Notes: generated by a model from the sequence alone, not told the origin. DNA of 64,000 nucleotides from Salinirubellus litoreus (GCF_037335815.1 NZ_CP147841.1:3410001-3474000), one strand, 5' to 3'; numbered from the stretch's first letter, positions 16,409 through 26,395 are shown. Numbers and translations are program-made.

Positions 16409-18235
16409 TCACGCCCCGCCGTCCTCGGTGAGCTCGCCCGCCTCGCGCGCCTCGCGGACCCGATCGTGTCGGGCCTCGCGGCTGCGGTGACTCGACTCCG
16501 AGTCGAACGCCACCTCGATCACCTGCGTCCCCTCGCTCCCGAGCGACTCGCGGTAGAGGTCACGGAAGGTCCCGCGCTCCCGCGTGCGCGCGAACTCCAG
16601 CCCGTGTAGGTCGGCCGTCGGCTCGAAGTCGAGCCCGTGAGGGGTGCGGAACTGCTCGGTGAACGGCGGGTCGAACCCCTCGATCGGGAGGAGGTGGAAG
16701 ATGCCGCCGCCGTCGTTGTTCACGAGGACGATCGTGGCGTCGACGCCACACCGCTCGACGGCGAGCAGCCCGTTCGAGTCGTGGTAGTAGGCGAGATCGC
16801 CGGTGACGCACACGAGCGGATCGTCCGTACTACTGCCGGCGCCCAGCGCTGTCGAGGTGATGCCGTCGATACCCGAGGCCCCGCGGTTGCCCAGGACCGT
16901 GAGGTCCGCCTCCCGGGGACGGCCGAACCGATCGAGGTCCCGGACCGGCATCGAGTTCGAGACGAACAGTGTCGCGGGGTCGGGCGCGAGCGCGACGGCA
17001 TCCGCGAGGACGTCCCCCTCGATGAACTCGTCGCCGCCCGGTCCGTGGGAGCCGTCCGCGCGCGCGCCACCGATCAGCGACCAGTAGCCCCGCTCCATCG
17101 ACGCGATCCGGTCGTGGAAGGACCCCGGAGGACGGTCGACGGACTCGGCAAGCGCGGCCGCTAGGGGTGTCGCGGCCGCGACGAGGAGATCCGAGGCGGC
17201 GAACTCGGCCTCGCGCCAGCCCCCCGCGGGGTCGACGACGAACTGCCGGGCTCCCGCGTCGAGCGCCGCGTCGCGGAGGTAGTTCCGGAGGGGTTTCGAG
17301 GTGGGCGAGGCCCCGAACCGGATCACCACCTCGGGGTAGGACCGGAACCCGTCGAGGTAGGAGTCGTAGCCGCCACAGACCGTGACGCCCGCCGTCCCGA
17401 CGTGTGGCCCGAATCGGAGCCCCGAGAGCGGGTCCGCGAGGACGGGAAAACCCGTCGCGCGTGCGAGCCCGCGGAGGGCGTCCCGCCCGGGGGTCGGCGC
17501 ATCCGCCGGGCCGGGGACGATCAGGCCGGAGCCGGCGGCCTCGAGGACCTCGCCCAGCCGCTCCCGCTCGCCGAGGGGGAGTTCCGACCGACCCCGGGCC
17601 GCGGCTACGAACGGGCCGTCGCGACCGTGGGCGGCGAGCGGGTGGTCCTCGGCCCATGTCTCGGGAACGTCGCCCTCGACCGGCGTCGGTTCGAGCGGCT
17701 TCCGGAAGGGGACGTTCAGGTGGACCGGCCCCGGTGGGGTCCCGGTACTGCTGTGGATCGCCCGGGCGACGGTCGTCCGGAGCGAGCGGACCTTTCGGGC
17801 CTCCGCTTCGGGCTCGGGGAGCGTCCGGTACGAGCGGACGGCGTCGCCGTAGAGCTGCTCCTGGTCGACGGTCTGGTTCGCGCCCGAGTCCTGTAGCTCG
17901 CGCGGGCGGTCGGCGGTGAGCAGGAGCATGGGCACCCGCGACCGGTCCGCCTCGATCACGGCGGGGTGGAAGTTCGCCGCCGCGGTTCCCGACGTACAGA
18001 CGAGGGGCGTCGGGCGGCCCGTCCGTTTCGCGCGGCCGAGCGCGAAGAACGCCGCCGAGCGCTCGTCGAGGTGCGAGAACACCTCGACTCCGGAGTGTTC
18101 GGCGAGGGCGACGGTCAGCGCCGTCGAGCGCGACCCGGGGGCGACACACGCCGCATCGACCCCGGCCTTCGCCAGTTCGTCGACGATGGTCCGGCCCCAG
18201 AGCGTGCTCCGGTTCGGCGCCTTCGGACTGCTCAT
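16409..18235 (-). CDS. menD: SEPHCHC synthase (menaquinone pathway)
   Basis: A thiamine-diphosphate enzyme joining 2-oxoglutarate to isochorismate in menaquinone synthesis. At 608 residues it is somewhat longer than the bacterial enzyme. The N-terminal ThDP-pyrimidine domain holds GSRSTALTVALAEHSGVEVF and CTSGTAAANFHPAVIEAD, with RPRELQDSGANQTVDQ after it. The C-terminal ThDP domain ends with CVTGDLAYYHDSNGLLA and LVNNDGGGIFHLLP, the metal-diphosphate motif. ATG at 18235 overlaps the menF stop by four bases (ATGA), so it is translationally coupled to menF. The C-terminal tail is charged and variable. Confidence 0.96.
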   Translation of the reverse strand: MSSPKAPNRSTLWGRTIVDELAKAGVDAACVAPGSRSTALTVALAEHSGVEVFSHLDERSAAFFALGRAKRTGRPTPLVCTSGTAAANFHPAVIEADRSRVPMLLLTADRPRELQDSGANQTVDQEQLYGDAVRSYRTLPEPEAEARKVRSLRTTVARAIHSSTGTPPGPVHLNVPFRKPLEPTPVEGDVPETWAEDHPLAAHGRDGPFVAAARGRSELPLGERERLGEVLEAAGSGLIVPGPADAPTPGRDALRGLARATGFPVLADPLSGLRFGPHVGTAGVTVCGGYDSYLDGFRSYPEVVIRFGASPTSKPLRNYLRDAALDAGARQFVVDPAGGWREAEFAASDLLVAAATPLAAALAESVDRPPGSFHDRIASMERGYWSLIGGARADGSHGPGGDEFIEGDVLADAVALAPDPATLFVSNSMPVRDLDRFGRPREADLTVLGNRGASGIDGITSTALGAGSSTDDPLVCVTGDLAYYHDSNGLLAVERCGVDATIVLVNNDGGGIFHLLPIEGFDPPFTEQFRTPHGLDFEPTADLHGLEFARTRERGTFRDLYRESLGSEGTQVIEVAFDSESSHRSREARHDRVREAREAGELTEDGGA

Positions 18236-19596
18236 TCGAGTTCGTCGAGGATCGGCCGGTACTTCAGGTCCACCTCGTCCCACTCGCGGTCGGGGTCGGA
18301 GTCGGCGACGATACCGACGCCGGCGAACAGGGTGGCGACGTCATCGCGGGCGACCGCCGAGCGGAGCGCGACCGCGAACGAGCCGTAGCCGGCGGCGTCG
18401 AACCATCCGACGGGCGCGGCGTACCAGCCGCGGTCGAACCGCTCGGTCTCGCGTATGGTCCGCAGCGCGCGGTCGGGCGGGAGCCCCCCGACGGCGGGCG
18501 TCGGGTGGAGCGCCTCGACCAGCGACAGGACGTGTTCGTCCTCGCGTAGCTCGGCGGTGATGGGCGTCTCGAGGTGCTGGACGGTCGCCAGCCGACGGAC
18601 ACGGCGGTTCCCGGTCGCCACGCTCGAGGCGAACGGTTCGAGCTGGTCGCGGATGGCGTCGGCGACCAGTTCGTGCTCGTGGGTGTTCTTCGGGTCGTCG
18701 AACAGCTCGCGTGCCAGCCACTCGTCCTCCTCGGGGGTGTCCCCGCGGCCCGTCGTCCCGGCGAGCGCGCCCGTCTCGACGGTCCGGCCGCGCAGCGAGA
18801 CGAGCCGTTCGGGGGTCGCGCCGAAGAACGAGCCACCACCCGTGGGCTGGACGAGGAAGCGGTAACAGTCCGGGTAGCGTCCGGCGAGGCGGGCGAGGAC
18901 GTCGGGTACCGAGAGCGTCGAGTCGAGCGTCGTCCGGAGCGCCTGGGCGAGGACGACCTTCCGGAGCTCTCCCTTCCGGATGCGGTCGGTCGCGGCCGTG
19001 ACGCTGTCGTACCAGTCCGACCGAGAGGTGGTCCGCTCGCGGCTCGCCACACCCGGTGGGTCGGCCACGGTCCCGGGGGCGTCGAGATCGGAGAGGGCCG
19101 CTCGCTCGCGTTCGAGACGCTCCTCGACGGCCGAGGGGGAGGCGTCGGGGCCGACCGCGTTCACCGTGAGCCACGCCGTCTCGGCCCCGGGCGGGTCCCC
19201 GGCGGCGTAGGTCACCTGCACCTCCGGGAGGAGGAACATCGCGCCGGGGAACCCCTCCCACGGCGGCGCGCCGGCGTGGTCGTCGTGGAAGGCGAGGCCG
19301 CCGAACAGCCGCGGGCGGGCGGCGATCGCCCCGGCGTGGACGTCCCCGGTGGAGAACAGCGCGTCCGCGCCGGCGCGGACCTCGGCGAACCGCTCCCCGC
19401 CCACGGCGGTGAGGACGGTGGCGGCACCGCTCCCCACCACGGTCGGCTCGTCCGGGGCCGTCCAGACGATCCGGGGGGTCTCGGCACGGCCGACGACCGC
19501 ACGGACGGGCGGGGCCGGCACCTCGACGCTCCGGCTCACGACCGGCCCCCCACCCTCCCCGCGGGGCGGGGCCTCCTCGCCACGCAACGGTTCCAT
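18232..19596 (-). CDS. menF: isochorismate synthase
   Basis: Converts chorismate to isochorismate, the first committed step toward menaquinone, feeding MenD directly. The 454 residues contain the chorismate-enzyme core in the C-terminal half: RKVVLAQALRTTLD with the base lysine, GSFFGATPERLVSLRG, GALAGTTGRG, the catalytic Glu region KNTHEHELVADAI, LHPTPAVGG and GAGIVADSDPDREWDEVDLK (here FAGVGIVADSDP). The N-terminal half is the usual variable part. Start ATG 19596 is about 20-25 nt after a TATA-like CATAAAAACG on the minus strand. It is first in the menF-menD operon. Confidence 0.94.
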   Translation of the reverse strand: MEPLRGEEAPPRGEGGGPVVSRSVEVPAPPVRAVVGRAETPRIVWTAPDEPTVVGSGAATVLTAVGGERFAEVRAGADALFSTGDVHAGAIAARPRLFGGLAFHDDHAGAPPWEGFPGAMFLLPEVQVTYAAGDPPGAETAWLTVNAVGPDASPSAVEERLERERAALSDLDAPGTVADPPGVASRERTTSRSDWYDSVTAATDRIRKGELRKVVLAQALRTTLDSTLSVPDVLARLAGRYPDCYRFLVQPTGGGSFFGATPERLVSLRGRTVETGALAGTTGRGDTPEEDEWLARELFDDPKNTHEHELVADAIRDQLEPFASSVATGNRRVRRLATVQHLETPITAELREDEHVLSLVEALHPTPAVGGLPPDRALRTIRETERFDRGWYAAPVGWFDAAGYGSFAVALRSAVARDDVATLFAGVGIVADSDPDREWDEVDLKYRPILDELE

Positions 19597-19767
19597 TACC
19601 CCGAATTGGGACTCCAGCGTTTTTATGGTAACTATCCCGGCGGCGTTCCGGGACGACCCGTCCCAGGATATCGACCGCGATGTGGACTGGTTTCCAACGG
19701 CGAAGCGGTTCCAGACCCCCCGGGGACGAACACGAAGACACTTGGACCGGTGCGGACTGCCGGGAAC

Positions 19768-19947
19768 ATGGTCGACGGTATCCTCCGAAGTCGGCTCGAC
19801 AGTCTCCTACTCCTCCAGATGATGATCGTGAGCCTCCTCGCCGGCCTCGTGTTCGGCAGGGACTACGGCGGTGAGGCGTTCCTGGCCGTCGTCAGTTTTC
19901 CCATCGTCGCGGACCTCGTCCTCCTGTTCAGTTACGTCCGGTCCTGA
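19768..19947 (+). CDS. 59-residue two-helix membrane protein
   Basis: A short protein with two hydrophobic helices (about 12-30 LLLLQMMIVSLLAGLVFG and 38-56 FLAVVSFPIVADLVLLFSY) and basic or polar ends. Codon usage matches the neighbours and the two helices are clean, which is why I accept it despite its size. It lies divergently from menF, 170 bp away. No function can be assigned; many such two-helix proteins are found in haloarchaea. Confidence 0.5.
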   Translation: MVDGILRSRLDSLLLLQMMIVSLLAGLVFGRDYGGEAFLAVVSFPIVADLVLLFSYVRS

Positions 19948-20094
19948 ACGCCGAGCGGGGCCCGCGACAGCTTCCCCGACGTTCGCTGACGACCGGTCGT
20001 CGAAAGCAGTTGCCGGCGACCGTGACGCCGGCGCGGGTCGGGATCGAAAGGCAACGGTATCAGCGCTCGATCAAACGGAGAATGGGCCATCAGT

Positions 20095-20200
20095 TACTGC
20101 ACCGCGAGCGACCGGAGGGAGCGAGCGGCCTTTTTCACCCATGTTTTTGCGAGGAGCGGTGAGCGAGCGGAGCGAGCGCACCCGACGAGTAAAAAGATGG
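20095..20200. repeat. GAGCGAGCG-type intergenic repeat with T-runs
   Basis: A low-complexity purine-rich stretch: GCGAGCGACC, GGGAGCGAGCGG and GTGAGCGAGCGGAGCGAGCG, broken by two T5 runs. It sits between convergent genes. Sequences of this kind are scattered between genes in haloarchaeal genomes; the T-runs are likely archaeal terminators for the plus-strand gene. Confidence 0.5.
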
Positions 20201-20812
20201 TCAGGCGTACCTGTCCTCCTCCCACGGGTTCGCCGTCACCGAGTAGCCCCGCCGCTCCCAGTAGCCCCGTTCGGACTCGGCCAGGAACTCGACGCCGGTC
20301 ACCCACTTCGCGCCCTTGTAGGCGTAGCGGTGCGGGGTGACGACCCTGAGGGGGCCACCGTGGTCTGCGGGCAGGGGTTCGCCGTCGAGTTCCCACGTGA
20401 ACATGACCTCCTCGCGCAGACACGCCGAGAGGGGGAGATCGGTCGTGTAGCCGTCCGCGGCGTGGAACATGACGTGAGCGGCGTCGTCCGTGACGCCGAC
20501 GCGTTCGGCCAACGTCGGGAACGTAACTCCCGTGAACTCGTTGTCGAACCGGGACCACCCCGTGACGCAGTGGAAGTCCTGGCGCTGGGTTTCGCTGGGG
20601 AGGTCGCGGAGGGATTCGAGCGAGCGGTCGAGCGGGTCCTCGACCGCACCCCAGGCCTCGAACGACCACGTCTCGGGGTTCATCGAGGGGGTCCCGCCCT
20701 TGTCGAGGACGGGGAAGGCGGTCGTCTCGCGCTGTCCCGGGGGGAGTCGGTCGTCGCCGAACTCGCGGTAGAGGTCGGTGACGTCCCGTACCCCGTCGGT
20801 GGCTTCGGCCAT
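20201..20812 (-). CDS. sulfite-oxidase-like molybdopterin enzyme, cytoplasmic
   Basis: A 203-residue protein of the sulfite oxidase/YedY fold, holding only the molybdenum-cofactor domain. The key cysteine that ligates Mo is in DFHCVTGWSRFDNEF (about residue 81). Cofactor-contact motifs follow: HVMFHAADGYTTDLPLS and DHGGPLRVVTPHRYAYKGAKWV. It has no Tat signal or membrane segment, and no dimerisation domain, so it is a cytoplasmic minimal form. The natural substrate is unknown; methionine sulfoxide and other S- or N-oxides are candidates for this fold. Confidence 0.9.
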   Translation of the reverse strand: MAEATDGVRDVTDLYREFGDDRLPPGQRETTAFPVLDKGGTPSMNPETWSFEAWGAVEDPLDRSLESLRDLPSETQRQDFHCVTGWSRFDNEFTGVTFPTLAERVGVTDDAAHVMFHAADGYTTDLPLSACLREEVMFTWELDGEPLPADHGGPLRVVTPHRYAYKGAKWVTGVEFLAESERGYWERRGYSVTANPWEEDRYA

Positions 20813-20898
20813 ACGCCCGCGAGGAGGAGCAGGGGCCTACGTGTTACGGTCGAACACGGCCCACCCATACGGGAAGCGATAGGAGTGGGCGAATCGAA

Positions 20899-20928
20899 AA
20901 TATTTCTTCGCTATTTCGTCGAAATATT
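20899..20928. promoter_or_regulatory. 8-bp inverted repeat upstream of ribbon-helix-helix gene
   Basis: AATATTTC (20899-20906) and GAAATATT (20921-20928) are perfect inverted copies with a 14-nt spacer, in an AT-rich patch 85-115 bp before a CopG-like gene. ATTAAATA (20978-20985) is the likely TATA box. Confidence 0.4.
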
Positions 20929-21013
20929 GTGTATATTCACTCCGTGTGTTGGCGAGGCGTGAATCCAGCCCACAGGAATTAAATACCCCACTACCGAAGC
21001 CTCGGGCGAACCG

Positions 21014-21226
21014 ATGCCCAAGGTAGAGATAACCGTCCCGGAGCACCTGGAGATGCAGATCGCCCAGATGGTCGAGCAGGGCGAGTTCGTGAATCGGGAG
21101 GAGGCCATCGAGGACCTGCTCTCGACGGGCATCCGCGCCTACAAGACCAGCGGACCGATGGACGACGAGGATCCCGAGTACGAGGACGACGGGATGATGG
21201 GCCACGACGACGAGTACGTCTTCTGA
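21014..21226 (+). CDS. ribbon-helix-helix (CopG-like) protein
   Basis: A 70-residue protein with a ribbon-helix-helix N-terminus: KVEITVPEHLEMQIAQMVEQ and EFVNREEAIEDLLSTGIRAY (to about 45), followed by an acidic tail (Asp/Glu/Met/Gly). It would dimerise and bind DNA through its paired beta-strands. No toxin gene is adjacent, so it looks like a free-standing regulator rather than an antitoxin. ATG 21014 is about 29 nt after the TATA element ATTAAATA, and an inverted repeat lies further up, compatible with self-control. Confidence 0.75.
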   Translation: MPKVEITVPEHLEMQIAQMVEQGEFVNREEAIEDLLSTGIRAYKTSGPMDDEDPEYEDDGMMGHDDEYVF

Positions 21227-21328
21227 CCGGGTCGGATCGAAGGGTGTGTGGCCGCTGGCTCCATCCAGCCCCGGGTGAGAGCGGCTGTCGCAGAACCGTT
21301 TTAGTAGCGACGGCCCTTACGTGGGGAC

Positions 21329-21607
21329 ATGCACAAAGAAGAGCTCCTGGAACTCCACGAGCACATGGTCGCGATCATGGAGACGTTCCGCCGGATGGAC
21401 GAGGTCGACGGCTCGATCTTCGACCCCTACGACGAGCTCGACGTCTCACCCGACGACGTCCACAAGTCCAAGAGCGAGCACAAACACGCGGTGTTCGTCC
21501 TCGGTAACGCGCTGGCGACGGTGATGAGCGAGGACGAGTTCTCCGACGCGGGGCGGATCGGCAAGCGGATGGCCGAACTCGCCGAGGACGCAGAGCGCAA
21601 ACTCTGA
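21329..21607 (+). CDS. UPF0058 family protein
   Basis: A 92-residue, mostly helical cytoplasmic protein that matches the conserved archaeal UPF0058 family: MHKEELLELHEHMVAIMETF at the start, then a short acidic loop, SEHKHAVFVLGNALATVMSE and a final charged helix. Function unknown. Members are short and soluble, often near metabolic genes. Start ATG 21329 follows a CGTTTTAG TATA-like element by about 30 nt. It is 97 bp from the proline dehydrogenase gene on the same strand. Confidence 0.85.
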   Translation: MHKEELLELHEHMVAIMETFRRMDEVDGSIFDPYDELDVSPDDVHKSKSEHKHAVFVLGNALATVMSEDEFSDAGRIGKRMAELAEDAERKL

Positions 21608-21704
21608 GCGCGCTCTGCGAGCGCAAGGTTCCTTTCACACACGATCGGTTGGATCGAGTATGGTCGGGGGCTGTTTTACGTGGGCCGGGCCCCCAGGATC
21701 GGGT

Positions 21705-22538
21705 ATGATACCACCGGTGGCGAACGACTTCGTCGCGGGCGAGACGGCGGCGGCGGCCATCGAGCACGCTCGCGAGCTCGAGGGACGGCGGATCGGGACG
21801 ATACTCAACCTCCTCGGCGAGCACTACGAGGATCCCGCGGACGCCGCGGCCGACACCGCGGTGTACGCGAACGTCGTCGAGCGGCTCTCGGCGGTCGACG
21901 CCGACGCCTGCGTCTCGGTCAAACCCTCGCAGATCGGCCTCTCCGTCTCCGAAGAACTGTTCCGCGAGAACCTCGCCTCGGTCGTCGACGTCGCCGACGA
22001 ACACGGCACCTTCGTCTGGGTCGACATGGAGGACCACACGACGACGGACGCGACGCTCGACGCCTACGAGCACCACGCCCACGGGACCGACGGGAACGTG
22101 GGCGTCTGTGTGCAGTCGAACCTGAAGCGCACCAGGGGCGACCTCGAACGGCTCGCGGACCTCCCGGGGAAGGTACGCCTCGTGAAGGGCGCGTACGACC
22201 CGCCGCGGGAGATCGCCTACCAGGGCAAGGACCGGGTCGACCGTGCCTACCGCGAGGACCTGGAGTTCGTGTTCGACGCGTTCGAGGGCGGTATCGCGGT
22301 CGGGAGCCACGATCCGTCGATGATCGAGCGCGCGAGAGAGCTCCACGACGCGTACGGCACGGGGTTCGAGATACAGATGCTGATGGGCGTCCGGGAGGAC
22401 GCACAGACCGAACTCGCTCGGGAGTATCCGGTCTACCAGTACGTCCCGTACGGCACCAAGTGGTTCTCGTACTTCTACCGTCGGATCCGCGAGCGGCGGC
22501 GGAACGCGCTGTTCGCCGTGCGGGCGATTCTGGACTGA
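21705..22538 (+). CDS. proline dehydrogenase
   Basis: A flavoenzyme that oxidises proline to pyrroline-5-carboxylate, feeding electrons to the quinone pool. The 277-residue single-domain form matches monofunctional PRODH: a TIM-barrel with SVKPSQIGL, FVWVDMEDHTTTDATLDAY, VRLVKGAYDPP and the signature substrate-binding arginines in YFYRRIRERR near the C-terminus. I choose ATG 21705 over 21660 because a T-rich promoter-like stretch lies between. The stop codon is fused to a long palindromic element. A Bat-type regulator and an aldehyde dehydrogenase follow, forming a proline-use module. Confidence 0.9.
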   Translation: MIPPVANDFVAGETAAAAIEHARELEGRRIGTILNLLGEHYEDPADAAADTAVYANVVERLSAVDADACVSVKPSQIGLSVSEELFRENLASVVDVADEHGTFVWVDMEDHTTTDATLDAYEHHAHGTDGNVGVCVQSNLKRTRGDLERLADLPGKVRLVKGAYDPPREIAYQGKDRVDRAYREDLEFVFDAFEGGIAVGSHDPSMIERARELHDAYGTGFEIQMLMGVREDAQTELAREYPVYQYVPYGTKWFSYFYRRIRERRRNALFAVRAILD

Positions 22539-22620
22539 TACGGACGGTTGTAACGATGTACCGGTGATCGCCCGGGTCCCGGGTCTGCGGTCACCGGTAA
22601 AAGACTACAACCGTCCGTAC
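22538..22620. repeat. 83-bp near-palindromic element, copy A
   Basis: The left arm begins with ATACGG, whose first A is the last base of the proline dehydrogenase stop codon TGA, and continues GACGGTTGTA, then ACGA, then TACCGGTGA. The right arm mirrors it (TCACCGGTA, AAAGAC, TACAACCGTCCGTA). The arms match almost fully except for a 4-6 base internal block that is the same in copy B (53006-53086). It lies between convergent genes and could act as a bidirectional terminator. Confidence 0.75.
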
Positions 22621-22631
22621 GGGTGGCCGGA

Positions 22632-23396
22632 TCAGGAGTCGTCGGGACCGAGGAGCTTCGCCTCGGCCTTGCGGAGGTGTTCCAGCAGCGTGGTCTTCGA
22701 GATACCGAGCCCCTCGGCGAGTTCGCGGGTCGACGCCTCGCGCGGCCAGCGGTAGTAGCCCGCCTCGCGGGCGTGCTCGAACGCCTCGCGCTGGGCGGGC
22801 GTGAGCGTCCCCAGTCGGCGGTCCCACTCCGAGTGGTCGACCCCGGCGGTAGTGACGGACTCGACGGAGACCTCCGCGCCGGCGTCCTCGCGGACCCGGT
22901 CGAGGGCGTCGTCGAGGGCGGTCCGCTCGGCCGCGAAACAGACCTGCCAGGTCTCACGGCCGGCCTCGATGCGGATCGGCGCGCTGTGGACGAAGCCGTG
23001 TTCGAGGAGGGTGGGACACGCCATCTCCCCGGGGTCGTACTCGAGGAAGAACTCGCGGGTGACGGCACCGGGGGCCCGTGTGCGGTCGGCGTCGAACCGT
23101 TCGCGCAGTTCGAGGACCTCCCCCGCGAGGTCCGAGTCGCGTATCCGCCCGAGGAGCGCGTCGACCGCCTCGGCGGACTCGCCGTAGGCGGTGAACAGCC
23201 CGTTGACCGTCTCCGCCCTCGTCCCCGTTCCGTCCCCCCCGTCGTCGGCTTCGGGTGCCGTGTAGACGGCGTGTGCGAGTATCCCACCCCCGGCCCCGTC
23301 CGTGGCCTCGATCGCCCAGCAGTTCGGGTGCCACAGGTCGAGGGTCAGCCGCGTCCCGGCCGGGTTCCTCGGGGCCGTCTCCCCGGTGTCGCTCAT
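22632..23396 (-). CDS. Bat-type HTH regulator (HTH-10 family)
   Basis: A 254-residue haloarchaeal regulator. The N-terminal region (about 10-190) is a ligand or sensor domain typical of proteins related to the bacterioopsin activator. The C-terminus has the Bat HTH: LTPAQREAFEHAREAGYY, then REASTRELAEGLGISKTTLL. ATG 23396 begins the family-like MSDTGETAPRN start. It is convergent with proline dehydrogenase and divergent from the aldehyde dehydrogenase (103 bp between starts), a layout that fits a dedicated regulator of proline catabolism. That function is an inference from context. Confidence 0.85.
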   Translation of the reverse strand: MSDTGETAPRNPAGTRLTLDLWHPNCWAIEATDGAGGGILAHAVYTAPEADDGGDGTGTRAETVNGLFTAYGESAEAVDALLGRIRDSDLAGEVLELRERFDADRTRAPGAVTREFFLEYDPGEMACPTLLEHGFVHSAPIRIEAGRETWQVCFAAERTALDDALDRVREDAGAEVSVESVTTAGVDHSEWDRRLGTLTPAQREAFEHAREAGYYRWPREASTRELAEGLGISKTTLLEHLRKAEAKLLGPDDS

Positions 23397-23467
23397 GTCC
23401 GTCGGATCGGCCCCGGGGGAACGTATCAGTTCCCCTCCGCGTCCGGACCCTCCCATGGGCGGGGATG

Positions 23468-23475
23468 CTTATTAC
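23468..23475 (+). promoter_or_regulatory. TATA box of aldehyde dehydrogenase gene
   Basis: CTTATTAC lies 25-32 nt before the ATG at 23500, the usual position. It is in the divergent region shared with the Bat-type regulator gene. Confidence 0.5.
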
Positions 23476-23499
23476 CATCCGTCCGTGTGAGTCTCAGGT

Positions 23500-25023
<1,524 letters not shown>

Positions 25024-25140
25024 GGCCGGCGACCGGAACGGGAACCTCGTGGGATCGGCGGTTCGTCCACGGATCGACCCGGATCGGACGCCGCGGTCGG
25101 AATCAACATATTCACTAGGGGGTGCCGGCTAGGGAAGCCT

Positions 25141-25713
25141 ATGAGCTCGGAGGATTCGGTGAGCCGACGGAGGTTCATGCGGACGGCCACCGGTGCGGCG
25201 GCGGCCGCCGGCGCGGCGGGCGCGAGCGCCGGGACCGCGGCCGGGCAGAGCACGACGGAGGTCGCCGTCGGACCGGACGGGAGCCTCGTCTTCGAACCGG
25301 CGACGGTGAACATCGCCCCCGGCGACACCGTCCACTGGGTCTGGGAGTCGGACCTCCACAACATCGTCGTGGAGAGCCAGCCCGAGGGCGCGAACTGGGA
25401 GGGCACGGAGGGCGACGCCAACACCACCTACGACACGGGCCACGAGTACGAGTTCACCTTCGAGACGGAGGGGACGTACGCCTACTACTGCCAGCCCCAC
25501 CGGACGTCCGGGATGGTCGGCGAGGTCGTCGTCGGTGGAAGCGGTGGAGGTGGAGGAGGCGGCGGCAACGAGAGCGGCGGTAGCGGACCGCCGCCGATCC
25601 CCGGGAGCGCCCGGACCCTCGGCATCGCGACCGGCTTCGGGATGCTCTCGACGCTGGGGCTCGCGTACTTCTTCATGCGGTACGGCGGGGACTACGGGAA
25701 CGACGAGGAGTAA
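25141..25713 (+). CDS. halocyanin-type blue copper protein, Tat-exported, membrane-anchored
   Basis: A 190-residue type-1 copper protein that would carry electrons outside the membrane. A twin-arginine signal (SRRRFMRTATG) opens it. The plastocyanin fold follows, with copper ligands His in SDLHNIVVES and Cys-His-Met in YAYYCQPHRTSGM. A Gly-rich linker (about 137-155) leads to a C-terminal membrane helix (GIATGFGMLSTLGLAYFFM). So it is exported folded and stays tethered at the C-terminus instead of by lipid. Its redox partner is not in the window. Confidence 0.92.
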   Translation: MSSEDSVSRRRFMRTATGAAAAAGAAGASAGTAAGQSTTEVAVGPDGSLVFEPATVNIAPGDTVHWVWESDLHNIVVESQPEGANWEGTEGDANTTYDTGHEYEFTFETEGTYAYYCQPHRTSGMVGEVVVGGSGGGGGGGGNESGGSGPPPIPGSARTLGIATGFGMLSTLGLAYFFMRYGGDYGNDEE

Positions 25714-25744
25714 CGGCGCGGCGCGGACTTCGTCGGCCGGCCCG

Positions 25745-26281
25745 TCAGAGCGTGTCGGGTGCCGAGCGTACCTCGAGGTCGACGTCCCGTGACTCCCCCT
25801 CCAGGTCGGCGACGATCCGCCGGACGATCCGCTGGGCCTCGGATTCTATCTTCGGCTTCACCCGTTCGATCACCCACGAGAGGCTGACGAACCGCGGGAG
25901 GTTCAGCGTGTCCGAGTCGACCGACTCGGGGTGGAAGTCGACGCGGAACGTCACCTGCGAGGCGGTCTCGCGGTCCGGTGGGGCTTCCTCGGGGACCTCC
26001 TCGACCGACCAGAACCCCGCGGCGTCGATGTCCTTGATGACCCGCCAGTCGATGCGATCCGGCGGGTCGACCGCCTCCACCCGCGACCGGGCGGCGTACC
26101 TGAGCTTCCACCACTCGAACACGAGTTCGTACTCCGAGCCCGGCCCGCCGTCGCCGTGCTGGCGGACCTCGGTCAGGTGCTCCGAGTAGTTCGCGTACCG
26201 CGGGAAGTCGATGAGGAACTCGTACACCTCCTCGGGCGGGAGGTAGACGACGGTGCTCACCTCGACTGCGTCCCGGCTCAC
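25745..26281 (-). CDS. SRPBCC/START-like lipid-binding fold protein
   Basis: A 178-residue cytoplasmic protein with the SRPBCC helix-grip fold: an N-terminal strand TVVYLPPEEVYEFLIDFPRYANYSEH that is typical of polyketide cyclase/COQ10-like members, then long antiparallel strands (SEYELVFEWWKLRYAARSRV; SQVTFRVDFH) and a C-terminal helix (about 130-160). The start is GTG 26281. Proteins of this type bind hydrophobic ligands such as quinones or lipids; the ligand here is unknown. It ends convergently with halocyanin, 31 bp apart. Confidence 0.8.
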   Translation of the reverse strand: MSRDAVEVSTVVYLPPEEVYEFLIDFPRYANYSEHLTEVRQHGDGGPGSEYELVFEWWKLRYAARSRVEAVDPPDRIDWRVIKDIDAAGFWSVEEVPEEAPPDRETASQVTFRVDFHPESVDSDTLNLPRFVSLSWVIERVKPKIESEAQRIVRRIVADLEGESRDVDLEVRSAPDTL

Positions 26282-26395
26282 GACCCCGTGTTCGGGCGGT
26301 CGGAACCTGAAACTTCCGGGAACGGTCCCCCCGCTTCCCGCTCCCCGTCCGAAGGCCGGAGGCGCTGTCCACCCGGGAGGGGGATCCCGGAACGG

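Noticed and set aside
20095..20200. CRISPR-like or satellite array
   Set aside because: The GAGCGAGCG units are irregular in length and spacing, with no spacers; this is ordinary haloarchaeal intergenic low-complexity sequence.
21014..21607. CopG-like protein plus UPF0058 protein as a toxin-antitoxin pair
   Set aside because: UPF0058 has no toxin features and is conserved across archaea; the genes are 100 bp apart, each with its own promoter-like element.
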